A stretch of 64,000 nt of DNA from G963555815 sp965249615 [NCBI: bacterium] (GCA_965249615.1 CBDFMI010000006.1:817272-881271), one strand, 5' to 3'. Numbered from the stretch's first letter, positions 9,476-17,648 are shown. The notes: generated from the sequence alone by a model not told the origin. Translations and numbers: made by a program.

Positions 9476-10225
9476 ATGAGTCATGATCCCGCGGACTCCG
9501 GACGCCGCTTCTTCACGGACACAGGAATTGAAGTCCCTGCGGTCACGACGGCGCAGATGCGTGAAGTGGACCGCATCGCGATGGAAGAGACCGGCCCCAA
9601 TCTGTTCCAGATGATGGAGAATGCCGGGCGCAACCTGGCCCAGCTGGCGATGGAGGTCCTTGGCCAGGCTTGGGATCAGGCGAAGGTCGTCGTGCTGGCG
9701 GGTAGCGGCGGCAATGGCGGGGGTGGAATCTGTGCTGCCCGTCATCTGGCCAATCGCAGTGTGGACGTGACACTTTGCCTGGCCGCACCCGACGGCCTTG
9801 GGGAAGCTCCCGCCTTTCAACGGAAGATATACACGTCGACTGCGGGTCATGAAGTAGAACCGAAAGATCTGGCAAGTGAAGGGGTGAATTTAATTCTGGA
9901 TGCGTTGATTGGTTACAGCCTGCGCTCGGCTCCTCGCGGGTCGGCCGCTCAATTGATCCAGTGGGCCAATCGAGCGAACGCTCCTATATTGTCGCTGGAC
10001 GTTCCCTCAGGTGCAGATTCGACGACCGGCGAGACTCCGGGGGAGTTTGCCAGGGCCCGCTGGACGATGACGCTCGCCCTGCCCAAAACGGGGCTTCTGC
10101 CCGAAAAAACAGGCGATCTCATTCTCGCTGATATTGGGATCCCAGAGGCGACCTATCGCCGATTGGAGATCGCTTACACCCCTGCGTTCGGCAATCGCTT
10201 CAGGGTTCCGCTGACCTCGCGTTGA
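9476..10225 (+). CDS. nnrE: NAD(P)H-hydrate epimerase (YjeF N-terminal domain)
   Basis: Epimerises damaged R-NAD(P)H hydrate to the S form so that a dehydratase can repair it. The 249-residue protein is the YjeF N-domain alone: TAQMREVDRIAME, the NAG motif (MMENAGRN), the loop AGSGGNGGGG, the catalytic Asp region LILDALIGYSL, and LDVPSGADSTTG. The usual C-terminal ADP/ATP-dependent dehydratase domain is absent, so this is a stand-alone epimerase. It starts 12 bases after the SDR gene and probably shares its transcript. Confidence 0.9.
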   Translation: MSHDPADSGRRFFTDTGIEVPAVTTAQMREVDRIAMEETGPNLFQMMENAGRNLAQLAMEVLGQAWDQAKVVVLAGSGGNGGGGICAARHLANRSVDVTLCLAAPDGLGEAPAFQRKIYTSTAGHEVEPKDLASEGVNLILDALIGYSLRSAPRGSAAQLIQWANRANAPILSLDVPSGADSTTGETPGEFARARWTMTLALPKTGLLPEKTGDLILADIGIPEATYRRLEIAYTPAFGNRFRVPLTSR

Positions 10226-10284
10226 GACCGGCCAAGCCGGTTTCAGTGGGAACCCGCCGCTTTTCTCAAGGCCCAGGCGGCCTC

Positions 10285-11808
10285 TTATCGGTTCCAGGCG
10301 ACCCACTTATGTAAAAGAGTTTTGACGAAGGGCGTTAGGCGTGTTCGAAAGTAGGCATCGCTCGCCCTTTTGACGATCTCCGCCTGGGTGGGGTAGGGGT
10401 GGATCGTTTTCCCAATCTTTCCGAGCCCGAGCCCAGACGTCATGGCCAAGGTGATCTCCGAGATGATCTCCCCCGCGTGTCTTGCGACCAGCGTGGCGCC
10501 GAGAATCTTGTCCGTCCCTTTCTTGACGAGAACTTTTAGAAAGCCCTCGTCTTCGCCGTCCAAAATGGCCCGGTCGAGCTCGGACAACTCCAGTTTGAAG
10601 GTCGTGACGGGGATTCCTTTGGTTTCCGCTTCTTTTTCGGAAAGACCGACACGGGCGATTTCTGGGTCCGTATAGGTGCACCATGGAATCGTCAGCGTGT
10701 TCGATTTCGACCATCCCGGAAACAGCGTGTTCCGGACGACGATTCGCGCCAAGGCGTCGGCCGTGTGCGTAAATTTGTACGGGAAGCAGATGTCTCCAGC
10801 CGCATAGATCCGGGGATTGGAGGTCTGGAGGTAGTCATTGACCCGGACGCCTTTGCGCTCGTCGTACTCGACGCCCACCGTTTCCAGGTTAAGGCCATGG
10901 ACGTTGGGCGCGCGTCCGGCCCCCACAAGAATTTCGCTCACCCGGAGCTCGGTCGGGTCTCCCCCGCACTCCAGCTTGATGACCTTTTCTTCGCCTTCTT
11001 TTCGGACCTCCTGGATCTTGCTCCCGCAGAGGATGTTCACCCCGTCCCGGACAAAAGCCTTTTGGACTCGCTCTGCGGCGTCCCGGTCCTCCCGGATCAA
11101 AATCTGGCCCGCCATTTCCAGAAGAAAAACCTCGGACCCGAACCGTCTGAAAGCCTGCGAGAGCTCACAGCCGATGGGTCCAGCGCCGATGACAGCGAGG
11201 CGCCGGGGGAGCTCTGTGAGCCAAAAGACGGTTTCGTTGGTGAGATAGCCCGCCTCCTCCATGCCGGGAATCGGAGGTGCGACGGCCCGGGCGCCTGTGG
11301 CGATGACGGCCTTTCGAAAACGAAGTCGCTTGCCCGCCACCTCTACCGTGTCATGACTGGTGAACCGCCCTTCGCCGAGAAAGATATCTACCCCAAGCTC
11401 CTGCTGGTAACGGGCCGCCGAGTCGTTGGGGCTGATCCGGGCCCGCAACCTTCGCATCCGCTCCATGACGGCGGGGAAATCAACGCTCGCACCGGGGGGA
11501 ACACGCACGCCAAAGTCTCCTGCGTCCCTCACGTCGGCATATGCGCGGGCGGAACGGAGGAGACCCTTGGAGGGGACACATCCCACGATGAGACAATCTC
11601 CCCCCATCATATTTTTTTCGATAAGCGCCACCTTGGCGCCCAGACCCGCAGCCCCCGTCGCCGTGACGAGGCCCGCCGTCCCGGCCCCGATGACCACCAG
11701 GTTGTACCGGGGAGCCGGCTCGGGGTTCACCCAGTCTGGAGGATGAGTGTTGGAGAGCAGGGTTTGGTTGTGTACGTCGTCGGGCAGAATGAGGACTTCT
11801 TCTGTCAT
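10285..11808 (-). CDS. FAD-dependent pyridine nucleotide-disulfide oxidoreductase, mercuric reductase/dihydrolipoamide dehydrogenase-like
   Basis: Class I flavoprotein disulfide reductase. It has an FAD-binding GAGTAGLV motif (about residue 43), redox-active cysteines in GGDCLIVGCVPSK, an NAD(P)-binding GAGPIGCE motif, and the second FAD motif YAAGDI. The C-terminal dimer domain carries the His-Pro pair in TIHPYPTQAE, close to the HxxxxE catalytic dyad of the family. The C-terminal CC pair of true MerA is not present. I chose ATG 11808 over the longer frame to 11883 because AAGGAG sits six bases upstream. Physiological disulfide substrate unknown. Confidence 0.9.
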   Translation of the reverse strand: MTEEVLILPDDVHNQTLLSNTHPPDWVNPEPAPRYNLVVIGAGTAGLVTATGAAGLGAKVALIEKNMMGGDCLIVGCVPSKGLLRSARAYADVRDAGDFGVRVPPGASVDFPAVMERMRRLRARISPNDSAARYQQELGVDIFLGEGRFTSHDTVEVAGKRLRFRKAVIATGARAVAPPIPGMEEAGYLTNETVFWLTELPRRLAVIGAGPIGCELSQAFRRFGSEVFLLEMAGQILIREDRDAAERVQKAFVRDGVNILCGSKIQEVRKEGEEKVIKLECGGDPTELRVSEILVGAGRAPNVHGLNLETVGVEYDERKGVRVNDYLQTSNPRIYAAGDICFPYKFTHTADALARIVVRNTLFPGWSKSNTLTIPWCTYTDPEIARVGLSEKEAETKGIPVTTFKLELSELDRAILDGEDEGFLKVLVKKGTDKILGATLVARHAGEIISEITLAMTSGLGLGKIGKTIHPYPTQAEIVKRASDAYFRTRLTPFVKTLLHKWVAWNR

Positions 11809-11879
11809 GGCGCGCTCCTTAATAGCAAAAGTGCTTGGAGAAGATGCCTCTGTGCACCAGACTCGCGTGGAAGTTTCCC

Positions 11880-12359
11880 TCAAGTATCGCCTGTGCGAAT
11901 CACATGGTCTTCGAATTTCTGGACGAACTCGTCCGGTGTCCCGCGCCCCTGCGGGGTGTTGTAATGCTGCTTCCAGTACTCGGCGAGTCCGCGGATGTCG
12001 TCGTGCGCGGGCAGTCTTTGCGGCACCCGCAGGTAATGAACACGACGCATGGCAGTGGCATAGGCCAGATTCCAGACGAGCTGGCCGATGCGGTCCTGTC
12101 CTGGCACCAGGAAGGTGGAGACGCGGTCTCTGAGCTCCCGCCGGAACGCGAGAAAATTTTCCCAGATGTCGTCGTGGGTGGCAGGCTCCACCTGATAAAT
12201 TCCGCGAGCTGGACCCTCGTTCAACTGGCGAAGATAGTGCAGAGTGCTCTCCTGGAGCCCCGTGCCAAGGACGAGGTTTTCGGCCGCGCGATTGTGCGCA
12301 CCGATCCCCTCCAAGGTGGGCCTGACGATGTTCGTCTGAAACTGAGTGATGTTGAGCAT
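11880..12359 (-). CDS. phage-like conserved protein of unknown function just outside attL
   Basis: A 159-residue protein with the block GPARGIYQVEPATHDDIW (about residues 51-68). I associate that block with uncharacterised phage proteins, notably from marine phages; it faintly recalls the G-x-MQ-x-xPAT region of lytic transglycosylases. A GGAGG-type site precedes the ATG at 12359. It lies 78 bases outside the left att core, so it is formally chromosomal, and it may come from an older integrated element at the same tRNA site. No function is claimed. Confidence 0.55.
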   Translation of the reverse strand: MLNITQFQTNIVRPTLEGIGAHNRAAENLVLGTGLQESTLHYLRQLNEGPARGIYQVEPATHDDIWENFLAFRRELRDRVSTFLVPGQDRIGQLVWNLAYATAMRRVHYLRVPQRLPAHDDIRGLAEYWKQHYNTPQGRGTPDEFVQKFEDHVIRTGDT

Positions 12360-12436
12360 GTTTCCCTCCTAATCGCGGAGGATTCTGCAGAAAAAATTGT
12401 CCAAAAGGCCCAGTCCCCCGGAACCCCTTGAAAATA

Positions 12437-12496
12437 TGGTGCCGGGGGCGGGAGTCGAACCCGCACGGGGGTTGCCCCCCGGGGGATTTTGAGTCC
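12437..12496. repeat. attL core (60 bp, 3' fragment of tRNA-Leu)
   Basis: Identical over 60 bases to 50293-50352. It includes the CCA end, T-arm, variable arm and most of the anticodon arm of tRNA-Leu read on the minus strand, then diverges into prophage sequence at 12497. It is the stranded chromosomal 3' end of the target tRNA gene; the functional copy is rebuilt at attR. Confidence 0.95.
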
Positions 12497-12621
12497 GCCG
12501 GACCCCAATTCTACGAAAACCCAACCTCCTTGTAAAACAAAGCTTCTAAAAGAAATTCAACCGCTTGCCCGGCTTGCCGGATTCCGTTGGCGTTCGCCAA
12601 AGGCCGCTGAATACCGCCCCG

Positions 12622-12641
12622 TTCATCACATTTTCATCACA
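12622..12641 (+). promoter_or_regulatory. candidate integrase arm-type repeats, left side
   Basis: TTCATCACA occurs at 12622-12630 and 12633-12641, an 11-base period (one helical turn), 126 bases inside the attL core. Similar TTCACAGT repeats with the same period lie beside attR. Inferred arm sites for the integrase; unproven. Confidence 0.3.
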
Positions 12642-12660
12642 GTCGAAGGAGGACCTGGAC

Positions 12661-12816
12661 GTGGAGACAACGACCAAGTGTGCCCATTGTGGGAAGCCAG
12701 TCGAGGTCCCGGAGTCTGGAACCCCGATCCATGAAAGCTGTATGCGGGAGAGGCTCCAAGGCTACGAGTCTCCCAAGCCCACCCCATCCGAAGACGATGG
12801 GAAGGAGGAACGATGA
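12661..12816 (+). CDS. small zinc-ribbon-like phage protein
   Basis: A 51-residue protein with CAHCGKP followed by a Cys about 20 residues later (HESCMRER), which could hold one metal ion. GTG at 12661 is chosen because AAGGAGG sits eight bases upstream; the longer frame from 12565 lacks a site. Its stop overlaps the next start in ATGA. Function unknown. Confidence 0.5.
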   Translation: METTTKCAHCGKPVEVPESGTPIHESCMRERLQGYESPKPTPSEDDGKEER

Positions 12817-13004
12817 AAAAAGAGGATACGACCTATGGGCCCGCGCTCGAGCAAGCGATCAAGAACGCGGAGGACGACGTGGCCGACCTTGACACGCAGA
12901 TCAAAGAACTGATGGCCAAGAGGGTCAAAATTAAGCGCGGCTTGAGATCCATGCGACACACCCTGTCCCTCGCGGAGCCGGAGCCCAGGAAGGAGGACGA
13001 ATGA
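12813..13004 (+). CDS. small predicted coiled-coil phage protein
   Basis: A 63-residue, highly charged protein with heptad-like spacing across residues 12-45 (AEDDVADLDTQIKELMAK), predicted to be a helical coiled coil. It starts within the upstream stop (ATGA) and its own stop overlaps the next start, so translation is probably coupled. No family recognised. Confidence 0.55.
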   Translation: MKKEDTTYGPALEQAIKNAEDDVADLDTQIKELMAKRVKIKRGLRSMRHTLSLAEPEPRKEDE

Positions 13005-13060
13005 ATTGGTGGCTGGCAGGAGGGGTGTTCGCAACCTACATGAAGCGGGAGACGCCATGA
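13001..13060 (+). CDS. 19-residue mini-ORF in coupled gene train
   Basis: ATG at 13001 overlaps the preceding stop in ATGA, and its own stop overlaps ATG 13057 in the same way. AGGAGG stands upstream. The peptide starts MNWWLAGG and is hydrophobic. Supported only by the repeated overlap pattern. Confidence 0.3.
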   Translation: MNWWLAGGVFATYMKRETP

Positions 13061-13122
13061 GAATTCCCAAGAAGGTCAAGATCGGTGGCCTTTTGAAATG
13101 GCTTAGGAGGGCCAAAGGATGA
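13057..13122 (+). CDS. 21-residue basic mini-ORF in coupled gene train
   Basis: Peptide MRIPKKVKIGGLLKWLRRAK-G, strongly basic and amphipathic. Start and stop both sit in ATGA overlaps with the neighbours. No family recognised; evidence is context only. Confidence 0.3.
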   Translation: MRIPKKVKIGGLLKWLRRAKG

Positions 13123-13364
13123 AAGAGATCAAGATGGATCGCGTTGAGATGTTGGGGCATTGGCTCAGGTCGTTCAGTTTGACGCGAAGGCAGGAGCGGG
13201 ACGACGTGGCGATGGCTTGCGAGATCCACCTTGCCCACGTCCAGGCGATCCAGGAACAGACGATTGAGATCCGGCGAAACGCCGGGGCCCTGATCGCGAT
13301 TGACGGGGAGGTAAAGGCTCTACGCGAGGCCGTTGAAAGGGCCACAAGGCAACTAAGGACCTGA
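13119..13364 (+). CDS. small helical phage protein of unknown function
   Basis: An 81-residue, mostly helical charged protein, last of a five-gene train joined by ATGA overlaps. AGGAGG lies ten bases before the start. Its C-terminal half (VKALREAVERATRQLR) has coiled-coil character. Position after attL suggests a late-arm accessory gene. Confidence 0.5.
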   Translation: MKEIKMDRVEMLGHWLRSFSLTRRQERDDVAMACEIHLAHVQAIQEQTIEIRRNAGALIAIDGEVKALREAVERATRQLRT

Positions 13365-13525
13365 GAGCGTCTTTGGGGAGATAGCCTATCTCTAACTTTC
13401 TCCCCAATCGCACTGATTGTCGGACCGCCCCGGATGACGCGAATGTCCATCACGTCCACGCCCCGGGCCATCCCGAAGAGACCCAAACCCGACACCACAA
13501 GGGACCATGACGGAGAGGTTTAAAG

Positions 13526-13678
13526 ATGAAAGACCAGATGCGCCGCCATCGGTATAAGGCAATCAAGCTGGAACGCCGCGCCAGGGCAAAGATGTTGCGC
13601 TATCGCCCGCCCAGGCCCCCGTGGACCTGGAGGCTCTTGGACTCTCTCGCCATCCTCCTGGGGGTTGGCCGCCGTTAA
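13526..13678 (+). CDS. small basic phage protein
   Basis: A 50-residue, Arg-rich protein (many Arg and Lys in the first 30 residues, then PPRPPW and a short hydrophobic tail). GGAGAGG precedes the ATG by seven bases. The stop codon lies within the first AAGACCT repeat pair. It overlaps a minus-strand coding candidate, so only one of the two may be real. Confidence 0.4.
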   Translation: MKDQMRRHRYKAIKLERRARAKMLRYRPPRPPWTWRLLDSLAILLGVGRR

Positions 13679-13799
13679 AGACCTTTAAGACCTTTCGCTT
13701 CAGGCGAAGCTCCTCTTTTTTTTGCTGAATTAGCTTTCTTATATCGCGTTCCTGGTCCAGATATTTGTCCAGGATTGTGCGCACGGATTCTGCAACCAT
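13563..13799 (-). CDS. possible coiled-coil protein, antisense to the small basic gene
   Basis: From ATG 13799, preceded by AAGGGG, the first 45 residues (VAESVRTILDKYLDQERD then many Lys/Glu) look like a genuine charged coiled coil. The C-terminal part reads antisense to the small basic gene and is less convincing. Function unknown. Confidence 0.35.
   Translation of the reverse strand: MVAESVRTILDKYLDQERDIRKLIQQKKEELRLKRKVLKVFNGGQPPGGWRESPRASRSTGAWAGDSATSLPWRGVPA
13677..13698 (+). repeat. AAGACCT repeat pair
   Basis: Two direct copies of AAAGACCT/TAAGACCT at the end of the small basic gene, the same unit as the longer array at 14346-14434 on the other side of the HNH gene. Confidence 0.6.
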
Positions 13800-13934
13800 G
13801 GGTTTTCCCCTTGCGGCAGTGAGGCTTTTCGTATACATAAGAGAAAGCGGCGAAGGCCCCCCATTTTGGGGAGCGGGAAACCCCGCTCCCCTCAAAGGGG
13901 CTGTCTAATAACGGTCGCGGTGTTGGTAGCACCG

Positions 13935-14216
13935 CTACCTCCCTTCACCCGCCGCTGGCGCCTGAGACGGTTGGTCGGGGCGGGATGCTTCGACCAACCG
14001 TCCTGCTTTTAGCAGTGCCGCGAACTCTTCCTGAGACCGTGCGCCCTTCATGGAGTTGCAGGCAGCGCACAGCAGTTGCAGGTTGTCAATGTGATCGCTT
14101 CCGCCCTTCGATTGCGGGACAATGTGATCCACCGTCATGTTGCGAAATGGGAACATGATGTGGCAGCCCGCACACTTGGAAGGAGCCCCCAGAGGTTGGG
14201 GCAATCGAGGGCCCAC
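13935..14216 (-). CDS. stand-alone HNH endonuclease
   Basis: A 93-residue HNH nuclease of the zinc-binding type: CAGCH, then VDHIVPQSKGG with the catalytic His, HIDNLQLLC and CAACNSMKG with the second Cys pair. HNH proteins beside terminase often assist DNA packaging cleavage in phages. Here it lies about 1 kb before terminase but on the opposite strand. The listed start is GTG 14216. The frame stays open upstream with a plausible basic start region (AKRKKGPTWAAP), where only an ATT codon is available. Bases 14005-14176 are 170/172 identical to the HNH part of the methyltransferase gene near 39 kb. Confidence 0.8.
   Translation of the reverse strand: MGPRLPQPLGAPSKCAGCHIMFPFRNMTVDHIVPQSKGGSDHIDNLQLLCAACNSMKGARSQEEFAALLKAGRLVEASRPDQPSQAPAAGEGR
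14005..14176 (-). repeat. HNH module repeat, copy 1
   Basis: 172 bases matching 39101-39272 with two mismatches by direct reading. The match starts and stops sharply at the edges of the HNH domain. Confidence 0.9.
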
Positions 14217-14345
14217 AGGAGCCGCCCAGGTGGGGCCCTTCTTTCGTTTGGCAATTCATCCAGGCAAGGCGGAAGAAGGCGCGGGATGAGGTCCTGGGCA
14301 AGATGGGAATTGAGGGCCCCCTGGGCCCGTGGTCCCCACGTCGGC

Positions 14346-14434
14346 ATTAAAGACCTTTAAGACCTTATAAAGACCTTAAGACCTTAAAGACCTTATAAGG
14401 TCCTAAAGACCCTAAGACCTAAAGACGTTAAAGG
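14346..14434 (+). repeat. AAGACCT iteron array
   Basis: About nine copies of (A)AAGACCT, some degenerate, spaced 8-11 bases within an AT-rich stretch. The 970-base gap between the HNH gene and terminase contains it. The same word appears at 13677-13698, in the loop of an inverted repeat near the replication gene (48341-48350), and inverted just after the methyltransferase-HNH stop (39070-39081). Iteron, protein-binding array or nuclease target are all possible. Confidence 0.65.
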
Positions 14435-14573
14435 GTCTATACCCTCCGTCCGTCCCACGTTCTGACCCTCTTACTCGACCTCCTGAGCCCTTGCCCGGAT
14501 TCCCACCTTCTCAGCCCCATACCTTCAGCCCCACCTAAAGGCCCAAGGTCTCAAGAGATTCAGGACCGAAGGA

Positions 14574-14747
14574 ATGAAGGAAACTCAAAAGGCGCGAATG
14601 TTGAAAAAACGTTATGGGCTGGACGGACGGCCGAGGCCCGCGCCGTCTTGCCACCCCCTCCCCCTGGTGGGGATGCAGAGCCCCGACCCCCCCCCTCCGT
14701 TCACAGTTCGTTCACAGTCCGGGGGACGTAGGGCAAAAAAGGGTTGA
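14574..14747 (+). CDS. small Pro/Arg-rich phage ORF
   Basis: A 57-residue frame beginning MKETQKARMLKKRYGLDGR and then Pro-rich. Start support is weak (GAAGGA). It contains the 19-base string TTCACAGTTCGTTCACAGT that also occurs beside attR, so the DNA may have a non-coding role. Low confidence. Confidence 0.25.
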   Translation: MKETQKARMLKKRYGLDGRPRPAPSCHPLPLVGMQSPDPPPPFTVRSQSGGRRAKKG

Positions 14748-14973
14748 TAGCAAAGGGAATCCAGGTGGGACGCAGGGGATTATTAATCCCCTGTGGGGAA
14801 AAAACGAGCCCCCCCATACCCCGGATTTTGGCGGCGGCCCCGCACGTTATGGGAACCTATCCGCGCAACTCGATAGAATTTTCGTTCTTGTTCATTCCCT
14901 TCCGTGGTGTTTTTCGAAGGCCCGACCCCCAGATTTTGTGTCAATAGGCACTATCCAGACGGACGTTATTTAC

Positions 14974-15002
14974 TTGACAGACAGAAAGCCGGCTGTCATT
15001 TT
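14974..15002 (+). promoter_or_regulatory. candidate promoter before terminase
   Basis: TTGACA at 14974-14979 and a weak CATTTT at 14997-15002 with 17-base spacing; an inverted repeat GACAG...CTGTC overlaps the spacer. I see no gene from 14748 to 15189, so this 440-base stretch may be the late-operon leader. Confidence 0.35.
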
Positions 15003-15189
15003 GGCATAAGTTTCGCTTTTTTGTGTGGATGCTCTGGACGGGGCGGTGGTAGGTGGCTCGTGAGCGGCGACGGCCAAGGGTCCCCACGGACAGGATGAAG
15101 CCTAGACGGCGCAACGTCCGAAGGTATTGGGCATCGCCCCCAGGTAGGCGGGGGAACCCGCACCAATTTTCGAACCGAAAGGTCAAGGA

Positions 15190-15894
15190 ATGATGGCCGG
15201 ACCCCTTCAGGATATGGAAGACGGTTTCCGTCTTGACTATTTTCTGAAGTCTCGGAACGTGACCGGGGGCGACCTTGCCGCCGAGTGCCGGATGGATATT
15301 GGCCGGATGTCCCGGTTGCGGAACAAGGGTGCCCGCCCACGGGTCTATGACGTTTATCTTTTGGTCCAGGGTGCCCGGGCCCTCCTGAAAGACCCCACCA
15401 TCACCGCCAACGACTTCATCTATGTCCCAGGGGGCGTCTCCGAGGCCGAAGACGGGTCGCACAAACCACGCCGGACAACCTACGGGCCCCACGGGCCCAT
15501 CAAGGGAACCACACTCTCGGAAATCATCCAGGAGTTCACCGGGCAGAACGGGGAGAAAATTGTCCCCATGATTCACGCGATCGCCACGGACACGGTTCAC
15601 GAAGATTTCTTCGACGAGAAGACCAAGAAAAGGGTCAAGCGCCAGGTCCCGCAGAAGGCCCAGGACAAATTGAACGCCCTCAAGTGGCTCGTCGATCATG
15701 GGGGCTTCGAAGGGGACTTGAGCCAGGACATCAAGGTGGCCATCCAGATTTTCGATTGCGAAGGGAATCTGAAGGAGGAACACCCGCTTGTCTGGAACCC
15801 TCGCAGTAAATCTCCCCCACCTGTATCGCCCACGGGTGTATCAGAGCCCGTGCTGGAAAGCGGTGTTCGTGCAGGGGAAAACCCGGATAGTTAG
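15190..15894 (+). CDS. terminase small subunit (putative)
   Basis: A 234-residue protein directly before, and overlapping, the large terminase gene. The N-terminal 60 residues (GGDLAAECRMDIGRMSRLRN) look like a helix-turn-helix, as used by small terminases to bind the packaging site. The middle is a helical region. The assignment rests mainly on position and the DNA-binding-like N-terminus. ATG at 15190 or 15193 follows a weak AAGG. Its end is Pro-rich and overlaps the large subunit by 107 bases. Confidence 0.6.
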   Translation: MMAGPLQDMEDGFRLDYFLKSRNVTGGDLAAECRMDIGRMSRLRNKGARPRVYDVYLLVQGARALLKDPTITANDFIYVPGGVSEAEDGSHKPRRTTYGPHGPIKGTTLSEIIQEFTGQNGEKIVPMIHAIATDTVHEDFFDEKTKKRVKRQVPQKAQDKLNALKWLVDHGGFEGDLSQDIKVAIQIFDCEGNLKEEHPLVWNPRSKSPPPVSPTGVSEPVLESGVRAGENPDS

Positions 15895-17209
15895 GGTCTG
15901 TCATCGTCGCTACGGCAAGGACATTGATACCCTGAGCATCGTGATCGCCCTTGCTCACACCCGGGTTGGCTCTTACCTCTACGGGTTCCCTGAGTTTGGG
16001 CAGGCGAAATCGGTCCTCTGGGAAGGCATCGACAACGACGGAATCCCGTTCTTCGACCGCATCCCCAAGGAACTCATCGCCCTCAATAAATTCGGACAGC
16101 CGGACATCAACGAGACAGAGCTAAAGGTGAAATTCAAGTGCGGGTCCCTTCTCCAGCTTGTGGGGACAGACCGATTCGACAAGTCCATCATCGGGCGAAA
16201 CCCGGTGTGCTTCGTCGGGAGTGAGCATCCAATTTCGAACCCCCAGGCGTGGGAGATGACCCGGCCCATCCTTGAGGCCAACGGGGGAATCGCCATATTC
16301 CCGTTCACCCCTCGAGGCAAAAACCACGGATGGAGACTCTTCAAGACCGCCCAGAGGTTGCACGACGTTCCTGGGAGCAAGTGGTGGCTCGAGCATCAGG
16401 ACGTTTTGGCCACAGCCCCCTTCCGCCCGGACGGCGAGGGACCAAAGACCAGGGCAGACGTCGACCATCTCGTCAAGGAAGAAGATATGGATCCCAACAT
16501 CGCGGAACAGGACTATTTCCTGTCCTTCGAAGGGGCATTGGCGGGGGCCATCTTCGGAGAATACGCGACGCGAGCTTATGACGAAGAGAGGTTCACCCCT
16601 GTCGCTTGTGACCCAGGGCTCCCGGTTCACACCTATTGGGACCTGGGGATCCGGGACAACATGACCATCCTGTTCATGCAGGAGACCCCGCATCAGACCC
16701 GCATCATTGATTTCTTCGAAGGCCAGGGCAAAGGACTCGAGTTCTACGCGAAGGTCCTCAAGGAGAAGCCCTACGCCTACGGGAGCCACTACGCTCCGCA
16801 TGACGCCGAGGTTCGGGACCTGGGCTCTGGATTCTCGAGGCGAGACACCATGCAGAGCCTCGGGTTCAACTGGCGAGTCCTGAAGAGGTCCCCGCTCCAA
16901 GATGGGATCGATGCGGTCAGGAGAAACTTCAGCCGACTCTGGGTTGACACCAGGAATTGCACTCCCGTTATCGAGAGCATGAGGGAGTATCGGCGGAAGT
17001 GGGATTCGAAGAACAGGGAATACATGAAAGACCCGGTTCACGATGTCCATAGCCACAGGATGGACGCTCTCAGGGTGTGGGCCATGGCCGGACAGATCGG
17101 AAGGGTGGGAGAAGAGACGAGAAAGCCCTTGACGGCGGAGATGGATTACGACCCGCTCGCTCCAAGCTCTACCCCAGAGGAAGAAGAAGAGAGCATGGTC
17201 CTTGTCTAA
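15788..17209 (+). CDS. terL: terminase large subunit
   Basis: ATP-driven DNA packaging motor with nuclease. The Walker A-like motif HRRYGKD is at about residues 39-45, followed by the ATPase core with RDP-like blocks (GRNPVCFVGSEH). The nuclease domain has the conserved YWDLGIRDNM Asp region (about residue 281) and later acidic residues (HDAE, HDVHSHRMDALR). TTG at 15788 is the proposed start because AAGGAGG stands nine bases upstream. The 473-residue length is typical of podophage terminases. Headful versus cohesive-end packaging cannot be settled here. Confidence 0.88.
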   Translation: MSGTLAVNLPHLYRPRVYQSPCWKAVFVQGKTRIVRVCHRRYGKDIDTLSIVIALAHTRVGSYLYGFPEFGQAKSVLWEGIDNDGIPFFDRIPKELIALNKFGQPDINETELKVKFKCGSLLQLVGTDRFDKSIIGRNPVCFVGSEHPISNPQAWEMTRPILEANGGIAIFPFTPRGKNHGWRLFKTAQRLHDVPGSKWWLEHQDVLATAPFRPDGEGPKTRADVDHLVKEEDMDPNIAEQDYFLSFEGALAGAIFGEYATRAYDEERFTPVACDPGLPVHTYWDLGIRDNMTILFMQETPHQTRIIDFFEGQGKGLEFYAKVLKEKPYAYGSHYAPHDAEVRDLGSGFSRRDTMQSLGFNWRVLKRSPLQDGIDAVRRNFSRLWVDTRNCTPVIESMREYRRKWDSKNREYMKDPVHDVHSHRMDALRVWAMAGQIGRVGEETRKPLTAEMDYDPLAPSSTPEEEEESMVLV

Positions 17210-17224
17210 GGGGAGGGGACAACG

Positions 17225-17647
17225 GTGGGTTTTATCGGAGACGTGATAGGGGCAGTTCTGGGGGGGCGGCCCCAGGAACCAACGCTCCCAGAGCCTATAC
17301 CTGAAGCGAAGAAAGACACCTTTGTCCCCTTCTCGCCAGAGGAACTAACCAGGGCAGGGGTGAGGCGGGTTAGCGGGAACGTCTTTCAGGACATCGGCGG
17401 AAAAAACACCATCACGGGTGATGAGGTCCGCCAAAGACTGGCGGAAAGACCTGCCACGCCTATGCCAAAGGGCCCCCCGCCCGCTGACACGAAGGACGAC
17501 CCCAAGAGAAAGTCGGACGAGGCGGCCAGGAAGGCCAAGGAAGACCTCAGAAGAAGGCGGGGCGGTCGAGACGATACGATCTTGACTGGCCCTCTTGGAG
17601 ACACCGGGCCAGCACCCACGAGGATCAGGACGCTCCTGGGGAGTTGA
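17225..17647 (+). CDS. conserved phage protein with TILTGPLGDTGPAPT-type C-terminus
   Basis: A 140-residue protein with a short hydrophobic N-terminus (GFIGDVIGAVLGG), a charged middle rich in Lys/Glu/Arg, and a C-terminal DDTILTGPLGDTGPAPT block that I recognise from small virion-associated proteins between terminase and portal of podophages. GTG start at 17225 after GGGGAGGGG. Role unknown. Confidence 0.6.
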   Translation: MGFIGDVIGAVLGGRPQEPTLPEPIPEAKKDTFVPFSPEELTRAGVRRVSGNVFQDIGGKNTITGDEVRQRLAERPATPMPKGPPPADTKDDPKRKSDEAARKAKEDLRRRRGGRDDTILTGPLGDTGPAPTRIRTLLGS

Positions 17648-17648
17648 G

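Noticed and set aside
10765-11964. 399-codon plus-strand frame across the flavoprotein gene
   Set aside because: Antisense shadow of a gene with all family motifs; arises from GC-rich codon bias.
14614-15009. 131-codon frame in the gap before terminase
   Set aside because: Pro/Gly-rich, no ribosome site, no recognised blocks; the gap is better explained by repeats, a promoter and at most one short gene.
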